Positions 24,960 through 34,426 of a stretch of 64,000 nucleotides of DNA are shown here, one piece after another (position 1 is the stretch's first letter; each line of letters opens with the position of its first letter). A model generated the notes under the pieces. The model was not told the origin of the DNA, ran no database searches, and saw nothing but the letters and a program-made list of their open reading frames with translations. Both the position numbers and the translations under genes were made by a program. This stretch comes from Clostridiaceae bacterium (lineage in GTDB: Bacteria > Bacillota > Clostridia > Lachnospirales > Lachnospiraceae): positions 1 through 64,000 of the forward strand of contig QXXC01000009.1 of NCBI GenBank assembly GCA_009911305.1, in the 5' to 3' direction.

Positions 24960-27203
24960 TCACGAAATATCGTATTGGATCGTCACCGGCCGGAAGGCCT
25001 CGTTTCCGGCGGCCAGGTTTTCCAAAATTCCCCTGATTCTATCAAGTATATCACATTTTTCACTCTTTATATATAAAATTTTTCTATATATATCATTAAC
25101 TTTATAAACCGGCGCATGGACAGGACCGATAAACTGCGCCTCCTCCCGCCCGTTCTCTGAAAGCGCCTGCAAAAGCGCCTCCTTTGAGCGCTCTGCCGCC
25201 GCTCCCAGCGCCTCCCGCGACGCGCTGGAAAACAAAACGGCCTGCATCCGGCACAGCGGGGGATAATTCATGGCCCTCCGGTAGGCGATCTCCTGGCGGT
25301 AAAACGCCTCATAATCCTGGGAGGCCGCGCTGCGGATCGCATAGTGATCCGGCTGGTAGGTCTGAAACACCACCGCCCCGGCCCGCTCCCCCCGGCCCGC
25401 GCGCCCGGCGGCCTGCGTCAGAAGCTGGAAGGTGCGCTCGCTGCAGCGGTAATCCGGGGTGTTCAGCGACAGATCCGCAGCCATGATGCCCACCAGAGTC
25501 ACGCGGCCGAAATCATGCCCCTTTACGATCATCTGCGTCCCGATCAGGATATCTGCCTCATGGCCCGAAAAGGCGGAAAGGATCGCCTCATGGCCCCCCT
25601 TTTTGGCCGTGGTGTCCGCATCCATGCGCAGGATGCGGCTGCCTGGAAATTCCTTTTTCGCAAGCTCCTCCAGCTTCTGCGTCCCGGCCCCGAATCCGGC
25701 CAGATACGGGGAACCGCAGGACGGGCAGTTCTCCATCATCGGAATGGAATATCCGCAGTAATGGCAGACCAGGCGGCTTTTCCCGTGCAGCGTCAGTGAA
25801 ACGTCGCAGTGCGGGCAGCGCACCGGCTCCCCGCAGGATCGGCAGGAAATGAAGTTGGAATACCCGCGGCGGTTAATAAAGAGCATGATCTGCTCCCTTT
25901 TTTCAAGGCGATCCTCTATGAGCTCCTTTAAGCGGCGGCTGAACATGCTCTTATTTCCGTCCCTTAATTCCTCCCGCAGATCCACAATTTCCACAGCCGG
26001 AATCCGGCTGCCTGACACGGCCCGCTGCGTCAGGCGCAACAGCGTGCTCTTTCCCGAAAGGGCCTCCTGGTATGCCTCCATGGACGGCGTGGCTGAGCCG
26101 AGTATCAGGGATGCCCCGCTGTCCATGGCCCGCCGCCTTGCCGCCTCTCTGGCATGGTAGCGGGGCGTCGTCTCGCTTTTATAAGCCCCCTCATGCTCCT
26201 CGTCCATGATGATGAGGCCCAGGCGTTCAAACGGCGCAAACAGGGCCGATCGAGGCCCGATCATGACTGAAACACGGCCCTCCTCGGCCCTTTTCCACTG
26301 GTCAAACCGCTCCCCGTCCGACAGCCTGGAATTCAAAATCGCTATCTTATCCCCGAAGCGGCGGTAAAAGCGCATCACGGTCTGGTATGTGAGGGAGATC
26401 TCCGGAATCAGCAGAATCACCTGCCTCCCCCGGGCCAGAACGTGCTCCATGCATTCCATGTACACCTCGGTCTTTCCGCTTCCCGTGATCCCGTGCAAAA
26501 GATACGCCGTCCGCACCCCCGCATCATAGTCCGCCGTAAAACGGCCCGCCGCGTGCGCCTGCTCCTCATTCAAAAGCGGCCTCTGATCCGGAGCTTCTAC
26601 GCCCCGGACAGGGCTTTTGCTTATCTCCTCTGAGCGGATGGAGAGCACCCCGCGCTCCACAAGAGGGCGGATCGAGGACGCCGTAACCTTGAGCTTTGCG
26701 GACGCGGCCTCCATCGAAAGCTCCGGCGTCTCAAGAAACGCCGACAAAAGGCGCGCGCGCGCCTGATAGCCTTTTTTCTGCGCCTCCCCGATCGCCCCGC
26801 GCAGCGCCGGGCCGTCCAGAAGGCAGCAGAGCGTCTTTTTTTCTCTGCCCTTTGCCGCCTGCTTGACGGGAAGCACGGTTTTCAGCGCCTGATTCATCGT
26901 ACAGCCATACGTCCGCTTCATCCACCACGCAAGCTGAATGAGCTGCGAGCGGACCGGCGTGCTGCCCGGCGCGGGACCGGCTATCTCCTTCATTCTGCCG
27001 ACGTCAAAGGCCGGGGTATTGCTCAGCCCCACCACATAGCCTGTCCGCAGGCCGTTCCCCTTTCCGAACGGGATCCGCACGCGCACGCCGATCGCGATCA
27101 CGCCGGACAGCGCCTCCGGGATCCGGTACTGAAAGGGCTTATCCACTTTTTCGTGGGAAATGTCAATAATAATGTCCGCATATGCGTAAGTTCCGGTATC
27201 CAT
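24960..27203 (-). CDS. priA: Primosomal replication-restart helicase PriA
   Basis: A 747-residue superfamily 2 DNA helicase that reloads the replisome at collapsed forks. An N-terminal 3'-DNA-binding domain (YADIIIDISHEKVDKPFQYRIP) precedes Walker A GITGSGKTEVYM, DEEH box and ATPRYHAREAA. Eight cysteines form two zinc sites (CRSCGEPVRCPHC and CHYCGYS, then CPSCGS). Helicase motifs RILRMDADTT, GTQMIVKGHDF and QAAGRAGRG follow. The ATG follows AAGAGGTAGG. Confidence 0.96.
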   Translation of the reverse strand: MDTGTYAYADIIIDISHEKVDKPFQYRIPEALSGVIAIGVRVRIPFGKGNGLRTGYVVGLSNTPAFDVGRMKEIAGPAPGSTPVRSQLIQLAWWMKRTYGCTMNQALKTVLPVKQAAKGREKKTLCCLLDGPALRGAIGEAQKKGYQARARLLSAFLETPELSMEAASAKLKVTASSIRPLVERGVLSIRSEEISKSPVRGVEAPDQRPLLNEEQAHAAGRFTADYDAGVRTAYLLHGITGSGKTEVYMECMEHVLARGRQVILLIPEISLTYQTVMRFYRRFGDKIAILNSRLSDGERFDQWKRAEEGRVSVMIGPRSALFAPFERLGLIIMDEEHEGAYKSETTPRYHAREAARRRAMDSGASLILGSATPSMEAYQEALSGKSTLLRLTQRAVSGSRIPAVEIVDLREELRDGNKSMFSRRLKELIEDRLEKREQIMLFINRRGYSNFISCRSCGEPVRCPHCDVSLTLHGKSRLVCHYCGYSIPMMENCPSCGSPYLAGFGAGTQKLEELAKKEFPGSRILRMDADTTAKKGGHEAILSAFSGHEADILIGTQMIVKGHDFGRVTLVGIMAADLSLNTPDYRCSERTFQLLTQAAGRAGRGERAGAVVFQTYQPDHYAIRSAASQDYEAFYRQEIAYRRAMNYPPLCRMQAVLFSSASREALGAAAERSKEALLQALSENGREEAQFIGPVHAPVYKVNDIYRKILYIKSEKCDILDRIRGILENLAAGNEAFRPVTIQYDIS

Positions 27204-27263
27204 CCTACCTCTTTTCCGGCAGCGTCCGGTACATGCGCATGCTCCGGACGCCCCCGCCTCCTG

Positions 27264-28652
27264 CTACGATCGGCCCGCTCCCTTGAACCGCGCGGCGGCG
27301 GCCGCAAGCCCCATGCTGTTCGAGCCTTTAAATAACACCGTGTCGCCCGGCTGCGCGAGATCCTCCAGACAGGCGAGCAGGGCCTCCATTTCCCCTTCTT
27401 TAAAACATGTGGCGTGCGGGCCCTTCCCTGAACCCCGGTTCGCCGCCTCTGCGATTTGCGCGGCCAGCTCCCCGTATGTGAGCAGCTCCTCCACGGGCTG
27501 AGTCTGCAAAAACACGCCGATCTCCCGGTGGAAGCGCGGCGCGTCCGGGCCCAGCTCCTTCATATCGGCCAGCACGGCGATCCGCCTGCCCCCCTCAAAG
27601 GAGGCCAGCACCCTCAGCCCGGCCCTCATGGAATCCGGGCTCGCATTATATGTATCGTCAATCACCGTGACGCCGCGCGCCGTCTCCACCTGCTGACGGC
27701 CCTCAAACCCTGTAAAATGGGAAAGCCCGGCCGCCGCCTCTGCGTGGGATACGCCGAAATAGCCTGCCACAGCCAGGGCCGCCAGGGCGTTTACAATATT
27801 GTGCTCTCCCATCACGCCCAGACGCACAGGCGTCCTGCCGCTTTTGTGCACAGCCGTAAACGAGGCGCAGCCATTCTCAAAGCGGATCTCCTCCGCCCGG
27901 TAATCCGCGTCCGGAGAGAGCCCGTATGTAATCACGCGCAAATCCGCCCTGGTGCGCGCCGTTTGCAGCAGATCATTGTCAGCATTCAGGAACAGGACGC
28001 CCCCCGGCTTCATCCCGTCCTGGATATGGAGCTTCTCCTCCAGAATGCGCTCCCGGGAACCCAGATTTTCGATATGCGCCACTCCGATATTGGTAAACAC
28101 TGCCGCGTCCACGGCCGCGAGCCGCGCAATGACCTCCATCTCCCCCGGCTCGCTCATGCCAAGCTCCAGGACGCCGATCTCATCCTCCCTCCCAATCTCA
28201 GAAATCGTGATGGGAACCCCGATCTGGCTGTTATGGTTCGCCGGGGTCTTAAAGGTCCGGAACCCCGCCGCAAGCGCGGCTGCCGTCATCTCCCGCGTCG
28301 TCGTCTTGCCCACGCTGCCCGTGATCCCCACCAGAGGGATGGAAAGGCGTCTGCGGATATATGCGCCGATCGCCTGCAGCGCCGCCTTTGTATCCTCCAC
28401 CCGTATCAGCGCCCCCAAAAAGCCCGCCGGGGCCGCCTCATGCCTTGAGGTGAGCGCCGCCGCCGCGCCGTTTTCCATGGCCTGGCCGATAAAGCGGTGC
28501 GCATCGTTCTTTTCACCGATCAGGGGGACAAACAGATCGTCCCCCCTCATCGCCCTGGAATCAATACTGATATGGCGAAGCGGCGTAAGGCCGTCCCCGC
28601 ACAGAAGACGGCCTCCCGCGGCCTCCGCGATTTCCTTTACCCTGATGTCCAT
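27264..28652 (-). CDS. murF: UDP-MurNAc-tripeptide D-Ala-D-Ala ligase
   Basis: A 462-residue Mur ligase adding D-Ala-D-Ala to the peptidoglycan precursor. N-terminal domain with SIDSRAMRGDDLFVPLIGE, ATP loop GITGSVGKTTTREM, NHNSQIGVP, ELGMSEPGEM, and the C-terminal domain with VIDDTYNASPDSM. It starts 10 nt after murE with ribosome binding site AAAGGAGGAGTC, so the two consecutive steps share an operon. Confidence 0.96.
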   Translation of the reverse strand: MDIRVKEIAEAAGGRLLCGDGLTPLRHISIDSRAMRGDDLFVPLIGEKNDAHRFIGQAMENGAAAALTSRHEAAPAGFLGALIRVEDTKAALQAIGAYIRRRLSIPLVGITGSVGKTTTREMTAAALAAGFRTFKTPANHNSQIGVPITISEIGREDEIGVLELGMSEPGEMEVIARLAAVDAAVFTNIGVAHIENLGSRERILEEKLHIQDGMKPGGVLFLNADNDLLQTARTRADLRVITYGLSPDADYRAEEIRFENGCASFTAVHKSGRTPVRLGVMGEHNIVNALAALAVAGYFGVSHAEAAAGLSHFTGFEGRQQVETARGVTVIDDTYNASPDSMRAGLRVLASFEGGRRIAVLADMKELGPDAPRFHREIGVFLQTQPVEELLTYGELAAQIAEAANRGSGKGPHATCFKEGEMEALLACLEDLAQPGDTVLFKGSNSMGLAAAAARFKGAGRS

Positions 28653-28662
28653 GACTCCTCCT

Positions 28663-30126
28663 TTAAAGCCCCAGCCGGGCCGCCGCCTCTTCCACGACGC
28701 TCCGGTCCAGGAACGGATGCCGCACGCCCCGGATCTCCTGATAATTTTCGTGGCCTTTTCCGATGACAGCTATCATATCGCCCTCCTGCGCGTGGGCGAG
28801 GCTGTATTCGATTGCCTCCCTGCGATCCGGAATCTCCAGATAAGCGCCGTCCGTCCTCGCAAGGCCGGTCTTAATATCCGCCAGGATATCCTCTACGTTC
28901 TCAAAACGGGAATTATCGGCTGTGATAATACACAGATCCGCCAGCCTTCCGCCGATCTCGCCCATCGAATACCGCCGGTCCTTTGCCCGGTTGCCGCCGC
29001 AGCCAAACACGCACACCAGGCGCTTCGGACGGTAATCCCGAAGCGTTGTCAGCAGGCTCTCCATACTGACCGCATTATGCGCATAATCCACGATCACCGT
29101 GCACGTTTGCGAGCGGTGGACAATCTCCATGCGGCCATCCACCTTTATGTGCTCCAGCGCATGGCAGACGCGCCCCTCATCCAGCCCCAGATGGCTGCAG
29201 ACCCCGGCCGCCGCCAGCGCATTATACACATTAAAACGCCCCGGCACATTCACGCGCAGGGAAAGCTCCCACATCCCCTTCATCGCAAACTCCAGCCCCA
29301 CAAAATCATGCTCCCGTATGTAGCGGATTCCCTCTGCCGTCAGATCCGCCTCCCCTTCCAGAGAAAAGGTCTCGATCCGCGACAGGGCTCCCTCCGTAAT
29401 ATCGTCAAAATGCGCGTCATCCCGGTTCACCAGACAGACTGCGCTGTTCCTCAAAAGCTGCTTCTTGTAGTGCAGATACTCCTCAAAGCTTGCATGCTCA
29501 TTCGGCCCGATATGGTCATTGGAAATATTCAGAAAAACAGCGTAGTCAAAGAAAATCCCGTCCACCCGGCGCATCAGGTAGCTCTGCGAGGAAACCTCCA
29601 TCACCACGTACCGGCAGCCGGCGTCCGCCATTTTCGCAAAATATTCCTGGAGGATATACGACTCCGGCGTCGTGTTGTCCGTCTTAAAATGTTCCTCCCC
29701 GATCATCGCCCCATTCGTCCCGATCAGCCCCGCCTTCCCGCCGCAGGCCTCCAGGATTGCCTTGATCATATAGGTGGTGGTCGTCTTCCCCTTTGTGCCC
29801 GTGACGCCGATCATCGTCATCCGCCTCGCCGGATAGCCAAAACGCGCGGCTGAGAGAAGCGCCAGGGCATTCCGGCTGTTCTTAACCCGGAGAACCGTAA
29901 CCGTCTCCGAAACCCCGGCGGCCTTCTCCGTGACGAGAACCCGGCAGCCGGCTTTTACGGCATCCGGAATAAAGCGGTGGGAATCCACATTCGCCCCCCG
30001 CATACAGACAAAGACCGATCCGGGGGCGGCTTTTCTGGAATCGTAGACGATTTCATTTACTTCTTCTGAGAGAGAGCCCTGGAGCAGCTCATAGTCTAAT
30101 TCCTTAATCCAATCCTTCAGTTTCAT
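28663..30126 (-). CDS. murE: UDP-MurNAc-dipeptide amino-acid ligase (MurE)
   Basis: A 487-residue Mur ligase adding the third stem residue. Motifs: VYDSRKAAPGSVFVCMRG, GVTGTKGKTTTTYMI, TTPESYILQEYF, VMEVSSQSYLMRRVDG, and VDYAHNAVSMESLL. The specificity loop reads DNSRFENVEDI where meso-DAP enzymes usually have DNPRxE and L-Lys enzymes lack the Arg. The retained Arg favours meso-DAP, but the Pro-to-Ser change is atypical. The ATG follows AGGAGGAAATGTT. Confidence 0.92.
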   Translation of the reverse strand: MKLKDWIKELDYELLQGSLSEEVNEIVYDSRKAAPGSVFVCMRGANVDSHRFIPDAVKAGCRVLVTEKAAGVSETVTVLRVKNSRNALALLSAARFGYPARRMTMIGVTGTKGKTTTTYMIKAILEACGGKAGLIGTNGAMIGEEHFKTDNTTPESYILQEYFAKMADAGCRYVVMEVSSQSYLMRRVDGIFFDYAVFLNISNDHIGPNEHASFEEYLHYKKQLLRNSAVCLVNRDDAHFDDITEGALSRIETFSLEGEADLTAEGIRYIREHDFVGLEFAMKGMWELSLRVNVPGRFNVYNALAAAGVCSHLGLDEGRVCHALEHIKVDGRMEIVHRSQTCTVIVDYAHNAVSMESLLTTLRDYRPKRLVCVFGCGGNRAKDRRYSMGEIGGRLADLCIITADNSRFENVEDILADIKTGLARTDGAYLEIPDRREAIEYSLAHAQEGDMIAVIGKGHENYQEIRGVRHPFLDRSVVEEAAARLGL

Positions 30127-30217
30127 AACATTTCCTCCTGTTTATGGGGCGGGGGCGAACACTCTGCCGCTATACGGTATCATACGCATCCCCGGCCGCC
30201 GCGGTTCATAAAAGGCC

Positions 30218-33200
30218 TCACCCTTCCTCAAGCATATTCTCAAATTCCTCCATGCTCATCAAAATCTTTCTGGGCTTCGTCCCTTCCTCCTCGCCGACCA
30301 CTCCCGCGTCCGCGAGCTGATCCATGATCCTCGCGGCCCGGTTAAATCCGATCTTAAACATCCTCTGCAGCATGCCAATCGACGCCTTATCCTTTTCGAT
30401 GATAAACCGCCCCGCCTGCGCGAAATAAGCGTCCTGCTCGCTCCGGCCCGCATCGCCCCCGCCGATGGATACATTCCCGATCCGGGACTGCACGTCCGCG
30501 CTGTATTCTGCGGTCAGGCCCTGCTCTGTCAGAAATTCCACCACAGCGGAAACCTCCTGATCCGAGACGAAAGCGCCCTGTACGCGCTGCGGCTTCTGGT
30601 AGCCGGACGGATAAAAGAGCATGTCGCCCTTTCCCAGGAGCTTTTCCGCCCCGTTCATGTCAATGATCGTGCGCGAGTCCACGCCGGACGAGACGGAAAA
30701 AGCGATTCTGGAGGGAACGTTTGCTTTTATGAGGCCTGTGATAACATTTACGGACGGGCGCTGCGTCGCAATCACGAGATGGATGCCCGCGGCCCTTGCA
30801 AGCTGGGCCAGGCGGCAGATCGCGTCCTCCACCTCTCCGGGGGACACCATCATCAGATCCGCCAGCTCATCCACGATAATCACGATCTGCGGCAGCTTTT
30901 CGGGCTTATTCTCATCGTCAATCCCGGCCGTTTTCTGGACCTTTTCATTATAACCCTTTAAGTCCCGGACATTGTATTTGGCAAATTTCGCATATCGGTC
31001 CATCATCTCCCCCACGGCCCAGTTAAGCGCCCCGGAGGCCTTTTTCGGGTCCGTTACCACCGGGATCAGAAGATGCGGGATCCCGTTATATACGCTGAGC
31101 TCCACCACCTTGGGATCCACCATAATAAGCTTGACATCCTCGGGCTTTGCCTTATAAATGACGCTCATGATCAGCGTATTGATGCAGACCGATTTTCCGG
31201 AGCCTGTAGCGCCTGCAATCAAAAGGTGCGGCATCTTCGCGATGTCCGTTACCACCGCCTGTCCGCCGATATCCTTGCCCACGGCAAAGGCCATGCGCGA
31301 GGGATGACGCCTGAAATCCTCGGTCTCCAGCAGATCCCGCAGAAGCACCACCTGGTTTTCCTTGTTCGGCACCTCAATCCCCACTGCCGATTTGCCCGGG
31401 ATCGGCGCTTCAATGCGGATATCCGCCGCGGCCAGGCTCAGCTTGATATCATCCGCCAGGCCCACGATCTTGCTCACCTTCACGCCCTGCTCCGGGTGGA
31501 GCTCATAGCGCGTAACCGACGGGCCGCAGCTAATATTCGTCACCGTGACGCCGACGCCGAAGTTCTGCAGCGTCTGCTGCAGCTTAATCGCCGTCTCCCG
31601 GTATTCCTTATCAGAAAAAGAGGCGTTGCGCTCCCCGCGCTTTAACAGATCAAGCGGCGGGAAAATGTACTCCTTTTTCACGGTTTCGGTCTTTTTGTCT
31701 ATCAGCTCCGGAACCGTCAGCTCTGCATCGGGCCGGTTCCTTCGTTCCTCCCGCTTCTGCTCCATGGCCTTCCTGACGGCTTCCGTATCGGTTTCAATCA
31801 CCTTCCCGGACGAGGTTACAACCCGCTTCGCCTCCTCCGGCACGGCAAACGCCGAGGCCCCGGACAGCCGGGCGGCGGACGCATCCATTCTCACAGGAAC
31901 CGTGGATGATACGTGCTCCATGCTGAGCGTATCCTCCGGCCGGATATCAAGAAAGCCCTCCGCATCCTCTTCAATAAAAGCGTCGCCTCCATAGACATCC
32001 CCTGCATCCTCCGGCGCTTCAAAGACTGCGCCTGTGCCGCGCCAGGGCTGCGGCCGCTTTGCATCCGCTTCCAGGCCCGCGGACATCTGGCTCTCCGGAC
32101 GCACATCCCGGTCCGTGAGGGCATCCGGCGCTTGGGACGGCACACTCCCGCCCGTGAGGGCATCCGGCGCTCCGGACGGCACACTCCCGCCCGTAAGCGC
32201 ATCCGGCGCTTGGGACCGCGCGTTCCCGCCTGTAAAGACACCCGGCGTCCCGGCTGACGCGTTCCCGCCTGTGAGGGCATCCGGCGTCCCGGACAGCGCG
32301 CTTCCATTCCGGAGGACACCCGACGCGCGGACCGGCGCGCTTCCTCCCGGAATGTCTGGCGCTGAGCCGCCCTGAGGCAAAGCAGAGCTTCCTCCCCGGC
32401 CCGCGTACGGAGCGCTGTCCTGCGCCGCTCCTGCTGACGCAAATCCCGCTCCCGCGCCGCCCGGCCCATCGCCGGCAAGCTCCTCAAAGGTCCGCACATC
32501 CCGGCGGATATAGAGGTGCTTAAGGAGCTGATCGCTGTCGGAGCGATCCCCCGAATCGTCATCCAGCTTCCGGCTGGCCTTCGGCTCCGGCGCTTTCGCA
32601 GCCGTATCCTCTGTCCCGCTCTCCCGGCCGTCATCCGAAGCTTCCTCAAGGGGAATCTCCTCCTCTGCAAACGGCTCCTGCACAGAGGCGTCCTCCTCCA
32701 TGAAAGGCTCTTCCTCCCATTCTGCGGACGTCTCCTCCTCGGATCCATCGTCATAATAATCCTGCCCGGGCAGATGGATCACACCGCGGAAGACATCCGC
32801 CGGGCTCTGAGGCGGCGCGCCCGCCCCGTCCGGCTCCATTTCTTCATCATAATCATACCCGCCCGCATCGGAGCCCAAAGCCATTCCTTTCGGGATATCC
32901 GCCGCAAAATCCCGCATCAGAAGATCATCGGTCAGCTTCGTCGCATCTAAATTCACGCCGCGCACACGCTGTTCCTCGCGCAGGCGGGCCCGTTCCTCCT
33001 TCCGCTCCTCATGAAGCACCCGGCGGCGGCTCATGTCCTCCCTGGCGTACTCATACGCCTTCTCCCCGCCCTGCTTCACCAGATTCACAATCGAGCGCTC
33101 TGTCACGCAGACCGCCCCAATCACCAGAAGGACAAAGAGCACCAGATACGCGCCCACATTGCCCAGGGAACCAGCCAAAATCACGGTCAGAAGACCGCCG

Positions 33201-33718
33201 ATCAGGCCGCCTCCCGAGCCGCTGGCGCCTGATTCCACGAAATAAGCGGTCAGCTTCCATCCCTCTTTCAGCCCGCCCCCAAACATCATCTGCGACAGCC
33301 CGCACAGGGCAAGCAGCACAGCCGCCATGGCCGCCATCTTAATCACGGCCCGGATATCGCCCCGGTTCGACAGATAAAAGCATGTTCCCATAAACAGAAG
33401 AACCGGCGCCACATACCCGACACTGCCAAACACGCCCAGCAGCGTTTTCCGGCAGAAATCACCTACCACGCCGCAAAGGCCGAAATTACTCAAAAACAAA
33501 AGCACCGATATCGCAAACGTCACAATAATCGCCACCTCTGTCCCCATAAATCCGTTCTCTTCCTCCGAAGGCTGCGCCGCCCTGCTCCGCCCTGCTCCGG
33601 GACGCCCGGAGCCGCTGCGCGCGCGGCTGCCCGCCGCCTGAGCCGCAGTGTTTTTCTGCCGGGCGGCTGTTCCTTTTTTGCTGTCCGTTTCCTGTCTTTT
33701 TCTGCTTGCGCCTGCCAC
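30218..33718 (-). CDS. ftsK: FtsK/SpoIIIE-family DNA translocase
   Basis: This 1166-residue translocase moves chromosomal DNA through the division septum. After a basic Lys/Gln/Arg-rich N-terminus, four or five membrane helices occupy about residues 55-205. A long acidic then low-complexity linker (about 260-690) precedes the motor. The motor has IEAPIPGKSAVGIEVPN, Walker A AGATGSGKSVCIN, Walker B VIIVDELADLMM and HLVIATQRPSVNVITG. The C-terminal winged-helix gamma domain (RMFKIGFNRAARIMDQL) reads KOPS/SRS-like sites. The GTG at 33718 is the start, with GGAGG 10 nt upstream. The linker contains 13-residue tandem repeats encoded at about 32095-32330. Confidence 0.95.
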   Translation of the reverse strand: MAGASRKRQETDSKKGTAARQKNTAAQAAGSRARSGSGRPGAGRSRAAQPSEEENGFMGTEVAIIVTFAISVLLFLSNFGLCGVVGDFCRKTLLGVFGSVGYVAPVLLFMGTCFYLSNRGDIRAVIKMAAMAAVLLALCGLSQMMFGGGLKEGWKLTAYFVESGASGSGGGLIGGLLTVILAGSLGNVGAYLVLFVLLVIGAVCVTERSIVNLVKQGGEKAYEYAREDMSRRRVLHEERKEERARLREEQRVRGVNLDATKLTDDLLMRDFAADIPKGMALGSDAGGYDYDEEMEPDGAGAPPQSPADVFRGVIHLPGQDYYDDGSEEETSAEWEEEPFMEEDASVQEPFAEEEIPLEEASDDGRESGTEDTAAKAPEPKASRKLDDDSGDRSDSDQLLKHLYIRRDVRTFEELAGDGPGGAGAGFASAGAAQDSAPYAGRGGSSALPQGGSAPDIPGGSAPVRASGVLRNGSALSGTPDALTGGNASAGTPGVFTGGNARSQAPDALTGGSVPSGAPDALTGGSVPSQAPDALTDRDVRPESQMSAGLEADAKRPQPWRGTGAVFEAPEDAGDVYGGDAFIEEDAEGFLDIRPEDTLSMEHVSSTVPVRMDASAARLSGASAFAVPEEAKRVVTSSGKVIETDTEAVRKAMEQKREERRNRPDAELTVPELIDKKTETVKKEYIFPPLDLLKRGERNASFSDKEYRETAIKLQQTLQNFGVGVTVTNISCGPSVTRYELHPEQGVKVSKIVGLADDIKLSLAAADIRIEAPIPGKSAVGIEVPNKENQVVLLRDLLETEDFRRHPSRMAFAVGKDIGGQAVVTDIAKMPHLLIAGATGSGKSVCINTLIMSVIYKAKPEDVKLIMVDPKVVELSVYNGIPHLLIPVVTDPKKASGALNWAVGEMMDRYAKFAKYNVRDLKGYNEKVQKTAGIDDENKPEKLPQIVIIVDELADLMMVSPGEVEDAICRLAQLARAAGIHLVIATQRPSVNVITGLIKANVPSRIAFSVSSGVDSRTIIDMNGAEKLLGKGDMLFYPSGYQKPQRVQGAFVSDQEVSAVVEFLTEQGLTAEYSADVQSRIGNVSIGGGDAGRSEQDAYFAQAGRFIIEKDKASIGMLQRMFKIGFNRAARIMDQLADAGVVGEEEGTKPRKILMSMEEFENMLEEG
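32095..32330 (-). repeat. 39-bp in-frame tandem repeats in the ftsK linker
   Basis: At least five units with equivalent positions at 32114, 32153, 32192, 32231 and 32270, exactly 39 bp apart. They encode 13-residue units such as APDALTGGSVPSG. Units differ by a few bases, so the array is imperfect and could still change copy number. Confidence 0.85.
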
Positions 33719-33791
33719 TCTTTTTCAGCCTCCAATATCTCATATCATCATCATTGATTCAAATGGTTATCCGTGCGCCTGTACGTATTTC

Positions 33792-33818
33792 CCAGAGCGT
33801 GTTTCAAACACGCTCTGG
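33792..33818. repeat. Perfect palindrome upstream of ftsK, dispersed-repeat copy
   Basis: CCAGAGCGTGTTT and its complement around a single central base. It shares the AGAGCGTGT / ACACGCTCT word with sites at 5675, 12841 and 33963. The gap 33719-34067 otherwise holds no gene that can be supported. Confidence 0.7.
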
Positions 33819-33962
33819 AACGCGCCCGAAACATGCGTTCCCTCAGATGCGCGTCACCGCTTGCGGGAGATCTGGCCCAAATGAACACGGCGCAGCGGGC
33901 TGCGTGAAGGGAATTCAGATCAAAGATACCGCAAAGCGGGGCGCACAGACGGCGGGAGTGAT

Positions 33963-33978
33963 GTTTCAGACACGCTCT
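33963..33978 (+). repeat. Dispersed 16-bp word GTTTCAGACACGCTCT
   Basis: Identical to 5675-5690, and related to palindromes at 12841 and 33792. A degenerate copy (GTTCAGACACGCGCT) lies near 41426. Confidence 0.6.
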
Positions 33979-34067
33979 GACAGGCTACAGAGTAGTATAC
34001 ATAAAAATGGGAAAAAAAGCAACGGGATCGGAAGGGAATCGTGAAAGCTGCCCCTAATATTTGGCGC

Positions 34068-34096
34068 TTGACCAATCACGCGTGATGATGTACAAT
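34068..34096 (+). promoter_or_regulatory. Promoter for the MutS2-like leader operon
   Basis: TTGACC at 34068-34073, 17-nt spacer, TACAAT at 34091-34096. Transcription would begin near 34103, directly ahead of the leader ORF. Confidence 0.75.
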
Positions 34097-34117
34097 AGTA
34101 GAAAAATTTCCAGGAGG

Positions 34118-34354
34118 ATGTTGTATGTTAATTGTGATTGTAGCGGAGAAAACTGCAAACTGAATATTGCAGGGGTGATTCGGCATTTACGCCGGAAGTC
34201 CGCCCTGCTGCCGGCAGCGCTGTCTGCCAGTGTTTTCGCCTTACAATTGCTTACTATCATGGCATCCGTATTTCACAGATGGTATTGGCATGGCTGTATG
34301 GTCATGCTCTTTTTATGCCTTCTTTACGTATATCGGAGCATCGTGCAGACATGA
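34118..34354 (+). CDS. Leader ORF / small membrane protein ahead of the MutS2-like gene
   Basis: The frame encodes 78 residues: a Cys/Asn-rich start (MLYVNCDCSGENCKLN), a basic segment, and two hydrophobic stretches. Its stop (34352-34354) falls just before the attenuator stem at 34357. The AGGAGG at 34112-34117 touches this ATG, leaving no spacing. A second ATG at 34125 in another frame has the ideal 7-nt spacing but yields only a 12-residue peptide (MLIVIVAEKTAN). Either or both may be read as a regulatory leader. No homolog was recognised. Confidence 0.5.
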   Translation: MLYVNCDCSGENCKLNIAGVIRHLRRKSALLPAALSASVFALQLLTIMASVFHRWYWHGCMVMLFLCLLYVYRSIVQT

Positions 34355-34355
34355 A

Positions 34356-34426
34356 ACGGCCATAGTATCTTCATACATGTAAGGTATCTGCGGCCTTTTT
34401 TGCGTGTAAGGCGATACCATCATTCT
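34356..34426 (+). promoter_or_regulatory. Transcription attenuator with competing stems
   Basis: Terminator form: GGCC then GTATCTT (about 34359-34371) pair with AAGGTAT and GGCC (about 34381-34395) before TTTTTT (34396-34401). Competing form: GGTATC with GCCTT (about 34383-34398) pair with AAGGC and GATACC (34409-34419). The two forms share the middle strand, so they exclude each other. This is the layout of leader-peptide attenuators in front of ribosome-targeting antibiotic resistance genes. Which ribosome position favours which form is inference. Confidence 0.65.

Noticed and set aside
27952-29853. A 633-codon plus-strand open frame opposite murF and murE
   Set aside because: It is antisense to two intact Mur ligases, has no family motif, and its composition follows GC-rich third positions of the real genes.
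32095-32330. Regular 39-bp spaced repeats resembling a CRISPR array
   Set aside because: Units are contiguous and in frame with ftsK, with no unique spacers and no cas genes.
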